DNA of 64,000 nucleotides from Alphaproteobacteria bacterium SS10. Its GTDB lineage: Bacteria; Pseudomonadota; Alphaproteobacteria; TMED2. Below the pieces are notes generated by a model. It ran no database searches and was not told the origin of the DNA. It saw nothing but the letters and a program-made list of their open reading frames with translations. The position numbers and the translations under genes were made by a program. Of this stretch, positions 1 through 7,849 are shown piece by piece. The stretch is from positions 139,062-203,061 of the forward strand of contig JAHCML010000004.1 in the NCBI GenBank assembly GCA_019192455.1, read 5' to 3'. How positions within the stretch are numbered: the stretch's first letter is position 1; every line of letters begins with the position of its first letter.

Positions 1-254
1 TGCCATTGGCTGCGATGCTGGCGCGCGATGGTCAGGCATTCGGCCAAGGATTGCAGATCGCTATCGACCGCAAACAAGCTTTCCATCTGTTCCAGGAACT
101 GGCCTTGCATCGCGGATAAGGCCGCGAACTGACGTTGATCCTGCTCACCAAAGCTTGGCACGCGATCAGCGGCTGATTGGTTGTCGTTATCATCGGGAGT
201 GACGGTCGGCTGGCCAGGGGAGGGTTCGAAATCCGTTTGTCGCTCGCTCATCAT
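1..254 (-). CDS. Unknown protein, N-terminal part only
   Basis: An open frame begins with two adjacent ATG codons (254 and 251) and continues without a stop to the left edge, so about 84 residues are visible. The Shine-Dalgarno-like GAGGTGAG lies directly upstream, almost touching the first ATG, so the second ATG at 251 may be used. The visible part is rich in Gln, Asp and Ser, has no signal peptide or membrane segment, and looks like a soluble, partly disordered N-terminus followed by a helical stretch. I do not recognise the family, and the C-terminal part needed for that is outside the window. Confidence 0.5.
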   Translation of the reverse strand, partial: MMSERQTDFEPSPGQPTVTPDDNDNQSAADRVPSFGEQDQRQFAALSAMQGQFLEQMESLFAVDSDLQSLAECLTIARQHRSQW

Positions 255-391
255 CTCACCTCATCACCAATCCTGTGCGGAGAGATGGCCAGAGCTGATC
301 CCAAACAACTCTAGCAATAGCCGTGCGCTGACGGCTCGCGTCAGCGTCTAGCAATCCCCACATCCCAACTATAAGATACGCAACTGGAGGC

Positions 392-414
392 GCCCTGCCA
401 AGCGATAGCAGGGC
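392..414. terminator. Small hairpin beyond the antiporter stop
   Basis: GCCCTGC and GCAGGGC form a 7-bp stem around a 9-nt loop, 28 bp past the stop codon of the leftward antiporter gene. There is no clear U-run, so it is a weak terminator candidate only. Confidence 0.3.
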
Positions 415-442
415 ACGATTTCCAGCGATTGCGATTTAGTAG

Positions 443-1831
443 TTAGCTCGGCGCATCCGCGGCGTTGGCTGACGGCGTCTGCCCTGCCACTGGCGTGCCC
501 GGCAACCCAGCGTTCTGACGGGCCTGCCTGAGCTTAGTTGCCAGGCCAACCAGGGTGCTCTCATCTGCCGCTTTAGCGTTGGACTCACCACGCACCGCGT
601 TGGCGCAACGGCCCACCGCATCAATCTCATCGCAGAAGATGATGGCTGTGAAGACCCTCAAATTGGTAACACCGGTCGCCGCGAAATCATGGGCACGCTG
701 GGCGACCATCTTCCAGAGCGGGCTGATCAGTAAGCTGAGCGCAATCACTGCGATAGCGAGTGCGTAGCCATTCTGGTCAATGATCCCGGCCGTTAACCCT
801 GCTGCCGCCAAGACAAACGAGAATTCACCAACCTGACCGAGCAGCGCACCGGCAGTAAAGGCCTGGCCCCAGCATTTGCCGAGGAGGCGCAGGGCCAGCA
901 CGTTGATGAAGGTCTTAAAGAGCGTAACCGCCAACAAGCAGCCAAGCACAAGGCTCCAGTTTTCTTGAATGAACGGCAGATCGATAAGCAGGCCAATCGA
1001 CAAGAAGAAGACCAGCAACAAGCAGGTTTCAATCGGCTTGATGGAGTCCCAAATCTGGCTGCGTACATTTGAGTTACCGAGGATCAGACCAGCCAAGAAG
1101 GCGCCATAGGCGGCCGACATGCCGACGAGACCACTAACCGTCGCCACGCCAAAACAAGCGGCAAGGGCCGCGATTGGCACCATGTCCTTACGCTTCTCAA
1201 TCGCCTCGGTGAACGGGATTTTGATCCGCTCACGGCGGGAGAGGAACCAAATTACAAGTGCTAGGATAAGCCCGGCGGCGCCGAGCTTTAGCAGGATTGT
1301 GGGGTCAAATGTGCCTTTACCCAGATCCGCGATAATCAGCAGCATCGGCACAATCGCCAAATCCTGCGCAATCAGAACACCAACGGCGGTTCGGCCCAGC
1401 TCGGTTCTGAGCTCCCCAACATCGTCCAGGATCTTAATAACGACAGCGGTGCTAGATACCGCCATGATAAAGCCCGCGAGGATCGCCTGGGCGACCGTGA
1501 AGTCGAATAGATAGGCGAGGCCTAACGCTGTCGCTGTCGATAACCCTATCTGTAAACACGCGGTCCCTACCGCGACGCCGATCACGTTCTTAAACGAGCG
1601 TAGCGATAGCTCCATCCCGATCACAAACAGCAGCATCATGACTGCCAGATCAGCCAAAAGCTGAACAATCTCAGTGTTTTCCACCATGCCAAGGCCCGTT
1701 GGGCCAAGCGCAAAGCCAGCGATGATATAGCCAACAATGGCCGGCTGTTTCAGCCGGGTCATCAGCAGGCCAAAGCTGAGCGCGATGAGGATCACGAGGG
1801 TTAAGGCAGTGAGATCAGCGTATTTTTCCAT
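443..1831 (-). CDS. CPA2-family monovalent cation/proton antiporter (KefB/RosB-like membrane domain)
   Basis: Integral inner-membrane exchanger that probably swaps K+ or Na+ for H+. The first roughly 380 residues are almost entirely hydrophobic helices with the layout of the Na_H_Exchanger domain, including the early segment containing GYIIAGFALGP and the SSTAVVIKIL stretch typical of CPA2 transporters. The ATG at 1831 is chosen over the TTG one codon earlier because AAGGAAG sits a few bases upstream. Full-length KefB/KefC proteins carry a C-terminal TrkA-N nucleotide-binding domain. Here the last roughly 80 residues are a short Ala-rich cytoplasmic tail with no Rossmann motif, so this is the short, non-KTN form. 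It stands alone, and the ion specificity cannot be read from sequence. Confidence 0.85.
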   Translation of the reverse strand: MEKYADLTALTLVILIALSFGLLMTRLKQPAIVGYIIAGFALGPTGLGMVENTEIVQLLADLAVMMLLFVIGMELSLRSFKNVIGVAVGTACLQIGLSTATALGLAYLFDFTVAQAILAGFIMAVSSTAVVIKILDDVGELRTELGRTAVGVLIAQDLAIVPMLLIIADLGKGTFDPTILLKLGAAGLILALVIWFLSRRERIKIPFTEAIEKRKDMVPIAALAACFGVATVSGLVGMSAAYGAFLAGLILGNSNVRSQIWDSIKPIETCLLLVFFLSIGLLIDLPFIQENWSLVLGCLLAVTLFKTFINVLALRLLGKCWGQAFTAGALLGQVGEFSFVLAAAGLTAGIIDQNGYALAIAVIALSLLISPLWKMVAQRAHDFAATGVTNLRVFTAIIFCDEIDAVGRCANAVRGESNAKAADESTLVGLATKLRQARQNAGLPGTPVAGQTPSANAADAPS

Positions 1832-2112
1832 CAACTTCCTTGAACAAAAAGCAGGTTGAAAAGGGGCCCGATGAAAATGTGCCGGGCGGGTTGATTAGCA
1901 GAATAAATGAAACTGGCTTCGATATGTTTTCTTAAGACGAAAGTTCAACCAGTAAAAGCACGGAAAAATGAATAAATTCAGAGGTTTTTCGATGTTGCTG
2001 CAAGGTGTTGCCAAAGGCTTTGGTTAACCAGTTGTTTACGAACTCAGAGGTATGTTTATCCCATCAGCTGAATTGCTGATCGGAATGGGTTCTAACCAGC
2101 GGCTGAGAGGTG

Positions 2113-3066
2113 ATGCAAAAGCCTTCTTTCCATGTTCCTCTCTTAGTGCTGATCGGCGGCCTTGTATTTGGGCAAGGTTGTCTCTTGTCCTTAGTCTACA
2201 TAACAGGATGGGACGAGGGGACGGCTTACGGGTCTGCTATCGCCTCAAGCGTTATTGCAATTGGCTTTGGCGTGGCATGGGCGTACTTCCTGGCCCATAG
2301 GCACACGCAGCATCAACAGAGTCAGAGCCAGTTTTTGCGACGGGAAAAAATGCAAACCGTCAGCCGTCTTGCTGCTGGTATAGCTCATGATTTCAATAAC
2401 ATACTGGCGTCGATCAACGGTTATGCCCATCTTCTGAGGCAAGATCTCGATCCCGAAACAGATGCCAGCAAATTTGCCAATAACATCTGCATAAGCGGTG
2501 AGCGAGCTGCTGGTCTTGTGTCGCAGATAGTTGCTCTGTCTAGGTTCAACCAAGCCCTAGGGGATGTGAAAGAACCATTACCTCTCATCTCGGATTTAAC
2601 CGATCTAAGGGTTGGCTACGGCCATGTTTTTGTCGTCGATGATGATGCGAGCTTTGGCGAGTTTCTGCGCGCCTTGCTTGAGATGCTTGGCTATACGGTC
2701 ACCTCTTTCGCGAACTCTCTGGATGCCCTTGAGTGCCTCACCGAGCTTGCGCGCCGGCAAACCAAGATCGAGCTTCTGATCTCCGATCAGGAGATGCCAG
2801 GCATGGCCGGGTTAGAGCTTATTGTTCGGGTTCGCCGACTGCTACCAGAGATTAAGACAATCCTGTGCACGGGCGGCAGTGGCATCATCAGCTTAGATAT
2901 AGCAGAGGAGGCTGGTGCAGACCTGCTGGTTTCTAAGCCGATAGAGCCAGAGTTGTTCTCACAGAAGCTGTTTGATCTGCTCCGCTCATCAGGCAGCACT
3001 AGAGCTGCTGATAGTAGATCGGCAAAGAAAAAGGCAGCGGCGCTTGAGGGCGATACCGCTGCCTAA
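2113..3066 (+). CDS. Membrane H-box (HisKA) plus receiver protein lacking an ATPase domain
   Basis: About 317 residues. Two hydrophobic segments near residues 8-28 and 38-60 are followed by a short coiled region and an H-box, AAGIAHDFNNILASINGYA, which is the dimerisation/phosphoacceptor motif of the HDFNN class of hybrid kinases. In such kinases a HATPase_c domain with N, G1 and G2 boxes follows. Here only about 35 residues separate the H-box helices from a complete C-terminal receiver domain (FVVDDDASF acidic pocket, phospho-acceptor Asp in LLISDQEMPG, conserved Lys in LLVSKPIEPE). The protein therefore cannot autophosphorylate and may act as a phosphorelay intermediate or a dominant partner for another kinase. 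Translation may start at GTG 2110 or ATG 2113, with GAGAGG just upstream. The last 25 residues are Lys/Ala-rich. Confidence 0.8.
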   Translation: MQKPSFHVPLLVLIGGLVFGQGCLLSLVYITGWDEGTAYGSAIASSVIAIGFGVAWAYFLAHRHTQHQQSQSQFLRREKMQTVSRLAAGIAHDFNNILASINGYAHLLRQDLDPETDASKFANNICISGERAAGLVSQIVALSRFNQALGDVKEPLPLISDLTDLRVGYGHVFVVDDDASFGEFLRALLEMLGYTVTSFANSLDALECLTELARRQTKIELLISDQEMPGMAGLELIVRVRRLLPEIKTILCTGGSGIISLDIAEEAGADLLVSKPIEPELFSQKLFDLLRSSGSTRAADSRSAKKKAAALEGDTAA

Positions 3067-3093
3067 TCTCTAGGTTTTTCTGGTTGGTTGGCT

Positions 3094-3705
3094 TTAGCCG
3101 ACGCTAACCCAGTTTGCCTCGCGGCCCTTAGGAGCGGGCACAACCTTCATATTGACCTTCTGGCCAGGCTCCAGGGCCTCAATGCCACAGCGGCGCAGGA
3201 CGCTTTTGTGGATGAAGATGTCTTTCTCGCCATCGTCAGGAACGATGAAGCCAAAGCCCTTCTCAGGGTTGAACCACTTAACCGTGCCGCCAAGGTCGGA
3301 ACCTTCCGCTTCTTCATATGAAGCAGGGCCGCTGTCGTAACCGCCGCGGTCACCATAGCCACCACGACGATCACCGTAGCCGCCACCACGACCACCACGA
3401 TCACCGTAGCCGCCACGGTCGCCATAACCACCGCGGTCGCCGAAGCCGCCACCGCCGCCAGCTTGCGGAGTGCCTTCGCTCAGCACTTCAAAGATTTCCT
3501 CGACCACAGGACCTTTCGGGCCTGAACCCAAGCGACATGTCAGTTCCATGTCCGGGTTAACCGCATTAATCCCGGCCTGTTGAACTGCCGAGATATGCAG
3601 GAAGGCATCACGATCTGCGCCCTCAATTTTGACGAAACCGAACCCTTTTTCGGTATTGAACCACTTAACCGTTGCGCGCTCACTCGCGCCCGACATGCTG
3701 TTCAT
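3094..3705 (-). CDS. Tandem cold-shock-domain RNA-binding protein with Gly/Arg-rich linker
   Basis: Two cold-shock domains of about 65 residues each flank a low-complexity linker. CSD1 carries the RNP1-like VKWFNTEKGFGFV and CSD2 carries VKWFNPEKGFGFI, both with the downstream FLHIS or FIHKS RNP2-type element. The linker is a run of GYGDRGG-type repeats, which reads on DNA as a short tandem repeat around 3340-3460. Double-CSD proteins are common in alphaproteobacteria and act as single-stranded nucleic-acid chaperones. The RGG-like linker is expected to add RNA affinity and may favour condensation (inference). The start at ATG 3705 is chosen because homology begins right after it. A TTG ten codons earlier and an ATG at 3696 are alternatives, and no strong Shine-Dalgarno sequence decides between them. 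Confidence 0.88.
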   Translation of the reverse strand: MNSMSGASERATVKWFNTEKGFGFVKIEGADRDAFLHISAVQQAGINAVNPDMELTCRLGSGPKGPVVEEIFEVLSEGTPQAGGGGGFGDRGGYGDRGGYGDRGGRGGGYGDRRGGYGDRGGYDSGPASYEEAEGSDLGGTVKWFNPEKGFGFIVPDDGEKDIFIHKSVLRRCGIEALEPGQKVNMKVVPAPKGREANWVSVG

Positions 3706-4156
3706 GTCGGCATTATCCGAAGCCACGATGACCAAACCCCAAAACTAATCGATGTTGAACACGGCCGCCGGCCACCTCTCCCGGGTGACAGTGAAGCACA
3801 GCCCTAGTTGCATTTTGCGAGGCGTGCCCCGCCGTTACCGGCCGCTCCACTCGATTTCTTCAAGCGCCGCGTGATGCACTATACCCTGTTTTTTCCACAG
3901 AATCAGGTGGATATTTCAGGTGCCTCCCGGCAGGCCGGGCTTTTAACAAGTTTGTTTGCGGTTGAATAGACCGTTTCGATAGCAATGATTCGAGCCTAAC
4001 CCCTTGCAATTTGGGCCATCCGTCTTAGCTGTCGATTGGTGGCTTACGTTATGGTAAGCACAATCCAACAACGAAAAAAAATCCCGCTAAAGTTGTCCTG
4101 GCCAAATCAACCGGTCGTAATCCAATCAGGCGGGCATGAAATTCAGGGGAGGCATT
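3706..4156. other. Divergent intergenic region between csp and fadD
   Basis: About 450 bp with no supported gene. It must hold the promoter and probable long 5' leader of the leftward cold-shock gene and the promoter of fadD. I see a small hairpin (CCCGG-CAGG-CCGGG, 3926-3939) followed by CTTTT on the plus strand with no plus-strand gene before it, and an imperfect palindrome at 4042-4059, listed separately. Confidence 0.5.
4042..4059. promoter_or_regulatory. Putative MerR/LiuR-type operator upstream of fadD
   Basis: GCTTAC and GTAAGC form an inverted repeat around a 6-bp centre. The inner 14 bp, TTACGTTATGGTAA, matches the symmetric TTACGTAAACGTAA found upstream of the merR gene at 5971-5984 at 11 of 14 positions. 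It lies about 100 bp before the fadD start. The shared motif suggests that the neighbouring MerR protein binds both sites. Confidence 0.5.
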
Positions 4157-5917
4157 ATGACCGCTGATCCATCGGGCCAGCCCGAAACCGCTGTTGCCGA
4201 TACCGCTACTGAGGTGAGCAATACATCCACGCGAACGTCGCTGGATCGCCCATGGATCGATAACTATCCCCGAGGTGTTGACTGGTCGATGACCATGACG
4301 CCCCAGCCGGTCTACGAAATCGTTGAAAGCACAGCCGCCAAGCTGCCCAATCGCACGGCGATTGATTTCCTGGGCAAGACCTATAGCTATGCCGAGCTTC
4401 AGCAGCTAATCGATGAGGTTGCGGCTGGCCTCCAGGCCAATGGCCTGACCAAGGGCGACCGGGTTGGTCTGCTGCTGCCCAACTCCCCTTACTTTGTTGC
4501 TCTGTTCTACGGTGTTCTTAAGGCCGGTGGCGTGGTGGTGAACATCAACCCGCTCTATGCCGAGCGGGAGATTGAGAACCTGGTCCGTGATAGTGGCCTC
4601 GACATGCTGGCCACGCTCGACCTGGCCGCCCTTTATGACAAGCTGAAGCCCGTGATGGATGAGGGGCTGAAGAAGGTCATCGTCTGCCCGTTCACCAATG
4701 TCCTGCCATTCCCGAAAAACATGCTGTTTAAGCTGCTTAAAGGGAAAGAACTCGCCAGTGTTCCAACCAATGATCAGCACATTCGTTTCGATGAGCTGCG
4801 TAAGCCAGGCGGGCAACCCGATCCAGTTGAGATCAACCCCGTCGAAGATATCGCCGTGCTTCAATATACCGGCGGTACGACCGGGATCCCTAAAGGCGCG
4901 ATGCTGACCCATGCCAATCTGCATGTGAATGCGCAGCAGGCCGTGGCCTGGTTTGATGGTGCCAAGTTCGGTGAAGAGGTGATGATGGGCGTGCTGCCCT
5001 ACTTCCACGTCTTTGCCATGACCGCCTCTATGAATTTGGGCATCGCCTTCGGCTCAACACTAATCCTGCAGCCGCGTTTTGAGCTTAAGCCGCTTCTGAA
5101 GGCCCTGCAGAAGCATAAGGTGACGCTGTTCCCGGCGGTGCCAGCAATCTACACGGCGATCAACAATTCGCCCGAGCTGGCCAATTACGACCTCTCATCA
5201 ATCCGGCTTTGTATCTCTGGTGGCGCGCCGCTGCCGCTTGAGGTCAAGCAGCAGTTTGAGAAGGCGACCGGCTGTACGCTGGAGGAAGGCTACGGCCTGA
5301 CCGAGAGTTCACCCGTTGCCTGCATGAACCCGCTGGACGGCAGCAGTAAGGCTGGCTCAATCGGTCAGCCGGTGCCCGGTACCTCGATTGAGATTATCTC
5401 GCTGGAAGATCGTAAGACGCCAATGCCGCTGGGTGAGGTGGGCGAGGTTTGTATTCGTGGTCCGCAGGTTATGAAGGGCTACTGGCGCCGTGAAGATGCC
5501 ACCGCTGAGACGCTAATCGATGGCCTGCTTCACACCGGTGATGTCGGCTACACGGATGAGCAGGGCTACACCTTCATCGTTGATCGCTTGAAGGACATGA
5601 TCTTGGTAAACGGCTACAACGTTTATCCGCGCAATATCGAGGAGGCGATCTACCTCCACGAGGCGGTTGAAGAATGTGTTGTGGCCGGTGTGAATGATCC
5701 GAAGCGCGGCGAGGTGCCAAAGGTTTGGATCAAGCTGAAGGATGGTAAGGCGCTGGATGATGACGGCCTCAAAACCTTCCTTAAAGACAAGCTCTCACCG
5801 ATTGAGCTGCCCCGTCAGATTGAGTTCCGTGACCAGCCACTGCCAAAGACCCTGATCGGTAAGTTGTCCCGTAAGGACCTGCTCGCCGAACATGAGAAAG
5901 AGCAGGCTGGCGGATAA
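4157..5917 (+). CDS. fadD: Long-chain fatty-acid--CoA ligase
   Basis: Cytoplasmic or membrane-associated AMP-forming ligase that activates free fatty acids with ATP and CoA for beta-oxidation. 586 residues, normal for FadD. The adenylate-forming signature is clear: the P-loop-like YTGGTTGIPKGAMLTH, the A5-type GYGLTES, the LHTGDVGY stretch, the hinge DRLKDMI and the C-terminal LPKTLIGKLSRK with the catalytic lysine. The ATG at 4157 is preferred over an in-frame ATG at 4136 because the strong AGGGGAGG lies just upstream of 4157 and the first ATG has no such site. It opens the fatty-acid block and is followed by a merR regulator and the fadA-fadN-acyl-CoA dehydrogenase genes, which supply the remaining beta-oxidation steps. 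Confidence 0.93.
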   Translation: MTADPSGQPETAVADTATEVSNTSTRTSLDRPWIDNYPRGVDWSMTMTPQPVYEIVESTAAKLPNRTAIDFLGKTYSYAELQQLIDEVAAGLQANGLTKGDRVGLLLPNSPYFVALFYGVLKAGGVVVNINPLYAEREIENLVRDSGLDMLATLDLAALYDKLKPVMDEGLKKVIVCPFTNVLPFPKNMLFKLLKGKELASVPTNDQHIRFDELRKPGGQPDPVEINPVEDIAVLQYTGGTTGIPKGAMLTHANLHVNAQQAVAWFDGAKFGEEVMMGVLPYFHVFAMTASMNLGIAFGSTLILQPRFELKPLLKALQKHKVTLFPAVPAIYTAINNSPELANYDLSSIRLCISGGAPLPLEVKQQFEKATGCTLEEGYGLTESSPVACMNPLDGSSKAGSIGQPVPGTSIEIISLEDRKTPMPLGEVGEVCIRGPQVMKGYWRREDATAETLIDGLLHTGDVGYTDEQGYTFIVDRLKDMILVNGYNVYPRNIEEAIYLHEAVEECVVAGVNDPKRGEVPKVWIKLKDGKALDDDGLKTFLKDKLSPIELPRQIEFRDQPLPKTLIGKLSRKDLLAEHEKEQAGG

Positions 5918-5964
5918 TCCCTCAGAAACTCGTCTGGGCTACTGGAATTTCATTGCATCAAAAC

Positions 5965-5991
5965 CCATCTTTACGTAAACGTAAGGTATGG
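5965..5991. promoter_or_regulatory. Palindromic operator upstream of merR
   Basis: TTACGTAAACGTAA (5971-5984) is a perfect 14-bp palindrome, with further partial symmetry from CCAT on the left and ATGG on the right. MerR-family regulators bind such dyads in the promoter spacer, and the sequence resembles the LiuR-type sites described for fatty-acid and branched-chain amino-acid degradation genes in proteobacteria (from memory, not searched). It lies about 75 bp upstream of the merR start. Confidence 0.6.
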
Positions 5992-6059
5992 GTGATTTGC
6001 TAGCGCCGAGTTAGTGCGTTTGAGGATCACCCAAACAACAAATCGACAGCCATAGATCG

Positions 6060-6518
6060 ATGAGCATGGGACAGAATGACATGATGCGTGGGTTGGCCGG
6101 TGTAAGCAGCACCGACCGTCAAACATTCTCTATCGGGCAGCTCGCCCAGGAGTTTGAGGTGACCCACCGCACCATCCGCTTTTATGAGGATGAGGGGCTT
6201 TTGACCCCGGCCCGTCGCGGCACCACCCGCATTTACTCCACCACGGATCGCGGCCGTTTGGCGCTTATCCTGCGCGGTAAGCGGCTCGGCTTCTCAATCG
6301 CTGAGATTAAGGAGTTCCTCGATCTCTATGAGGTGGATGAGGATCAGGTTGAGCAGATGAAGTTTGCCTTGCAGCGCGCGCAAGATCGCCTGCTGCTGCT
6401 CGACCAGCAACTTGCAGATTTAAAACAGACCAAAAGTGAACTGCAGCAGATCGAAGCTGCCATCCGTCAGCATTTGGAGAACACCGATGCAGACGAGGGG
6501 AAGTCCGATAGCGGCTAA
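6060..6518 (+). CDS. MerR-family transcriptional regulator (LiuR-like)
   Basis: 152 residues. An N-terminal winged-helix MerR domain (about residues 22-90) contains FSIGQLAQEFEVTHRTIRFYEDEGLL and the wing element RRGTTRIY. A long C-terminal coiled-coil dimerisation helix (about 100-145) follows, with no obvious cysteine metal-binding signature. This architecture fits LiuR-type regulators of acyl-CoA metabolism, and the location between fadD and fadA supports that role. Several ATG codons occur in the first ten codons (6060, 6066, 6081 and beyond) and no strong Shine-Dalgarno sequence selects one, so the start may lie later. It is probably autoregulated through the palindrome at 5971-5984. Confidence 0.87.
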   Translation: MSMGQNDMMRGLAGVSSTDRQTFSIGQLAQEFEVTHRTIRFYEDEGLLTPARRGTTRIYSTTDRGRLALILRGKRLGFSIAEIKEFLDLYEVDEDQVEQMKFALQRAQDRLLLLDQQLADLKQTKSELQQIEAAIRQHLENTDADEGKSDSG

Positions 6519-6536
6519 CCCAATCTGAGAGTTTTG

Positions 6537-6571
6537 ACGGCACCGCTTAGAACCTTAACGCGGTGCCGTTT
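6537..6571 (+). terminator. Rho-independent terminator after merR
   Basis: ACGGCACCGC pairs perfectly with GCGGTGCCGT (10-bp stem, 13-nt loop), followed by a short T-rich tail. It lies 19 bp after the merR stop and separates it from the fadA operon. Confidence 0.7.
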
Positions 6572-6652
6572 GTTCAAGAACACAACGCCCAACACCCAAC
6601 AAAAGGGCCAAACCGGCCCGATAAAAATAAGAACGCTTGAAGGAGCAAGATC

Positions 6653-7801
6653 ATGACCGGCACCCCGGAAACCACCCCAGTTATCGCTGGCTATGTCCGT
6701 ACCCCGTTCCATTTCGCCAAGAAGGGCGAGCTCGCTAAAGTCCGTCCAGATGATCTCGCCGTTGTTGCGGTGAAGGGCCTGGTTGAGAAGACTGGCGTTA
6801 ATGTCGACGATATTGAAGACCTGCTGCTTGGTTGTGCGTTCCCGGAAGGTGAACAGGGCATCAATATTGCCCGCGCTGTCGCCCTTCTGGCCGGCCTGCC
6901 GAAATCTGTTGCTGGCGCCACGTTGAACCGTTGGTGCGCCTCGTCGATGAGCACCATTCATATGGCGGCTGGCGCGGTTGCGACCGGCAGTGGCCAAGCC
7001 TACATCGCCGGTGGTGTGGAGAGCATGACCCGGGTTCCGATGGGTGGCTTTAACACCATGCCGAACCCAGCGATGGATAAGGAAGATTTGGCGGCCTATA
7101 TGTCCATGGGCCTGACCGCTGAGAATGTCGCGAAGAAGTATCAAATCACCCGCGAAGACCAAGAGAAGTTCGCCCTAACCTCCCACCAGAAGGCCGCCAA
7201 GGCTTGGGAAGAGGGTAAGTACTCTGAGGTTGTGCCGGTTCAAACCAACGGCCATGCCGTTGAAAAGGACGGCTGTATCCGCCCTGACACCACCCTAGAC
7301 GCGCTCGCTGGCTTGAAGCCCGCCTTTGATGCTGAGGGTTCGGTGACCGCTGGTACCTCCTCACCATTGACCGATGGTGCGACGGCGACCCTTGTCACCT
7401 CTGAGGCTTATGCCAAGGCGAATGGCCTGACCATCCTAGCCAAGATCAAGGGCATGGCGGTTAGCGGTTGTGAGCCAGCAATTATGGGGATCGGCCCGGT
7501 GCCATCCACCCAGAAGCTGCTTGGGCGTCATGGCCTCAGCGTCAGCGATATCGACCTGTTTGAGCTGAACGAAGCTTTCGCCAGCCAGTCGATTGCGGTG
7601 GCCCGTGACCTCGCCATTCCGGATGAGAAGATCAACATCGATGGCGGTGCCATCGCCCTTGGTCACCCGCTCGGTGCGTCCGGCGCCCGTGTGACCGGTA
7701 AGGCAGCGATGCTGCTGGGCCGTGAGGGTAAGAAGTTTGCCGTTTCCACCCTATGTGTGGGCGGTGGTCAAGGTGTCTCCACCCTGTTGGAAGCAGTCTA
7801 A
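6653..7801 (+). CDS. fadA: Acetyl-CoA C-acyltransferase (thiolase)
   Basis: Catalyses the last beta-oxidation step, cleavage of 3-ketoacyl-CoA to acetyl-CoA and a shortened acyl-CoA. 382 residues, normal for a thiolase. The nucleophilic cysteine is in [16 protein letters not shown], the general-base histidine region is [16 protein letters not shown], and the second catalytic cysteine is in [10 protein letters not shown] near the C-terminus. AAGGAG lies 8 bases before the ATG. The gene is 48 bp upstream of the fadN-like gene, an order matching operons that encode the bacterial FadA-FadN trifunctional-type complex. Confidence 0.93.
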   Translation: MTGTPETTPVIAGYVRTPFHFAKKGELAKVRPDDLAVVAVKGLVEKTGVNVDDIEDLLLGCAFPEGEQGINIARAVALLAGLPKSVAGATLNRWCASSMSTIHMAAGAVATGSGQAYIAGGVESMTRVPMGGFNTMPNPAMDKEDLAAYMSMGLTAENVAKKYQITREDQEKFALTSHQKAAKAWEEGKYSEVVPVQTNGHAVEKDGCIRPDTTLDALAGLKPAFDAEGSVTAGTSSPLTDGATATLVTSEAYAKANGLTILAKIKGMAVSGCEPAIMGIGPVPSTQKLLGRHGLSVSDIDLFELNEAFASQSIAVARDLAIPDEKINIDGGAIALGHPLGASGARVTGKAAMLLGREGKKFAVSTLCVGGGQGVSTLLEAV

Positions 7802-7849
7802 GCGCAGCGCCGACGACTGAAGCCAACAAGAGATAAGGGAGACACCATC

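Noticed and set aside
3926-3944. A terminator of a hidden plus-strand transcript in the csp-fadD gap
   Set aside because: The stem is only 5 bp before the T-rich stretch and no promoter or conserved RNA was recognised.
4406-5008. A 200-codon minus-strand frame inside fadD
   Set aside because: His/Gly-rich antisense shadow of the adenylate-forming domain.
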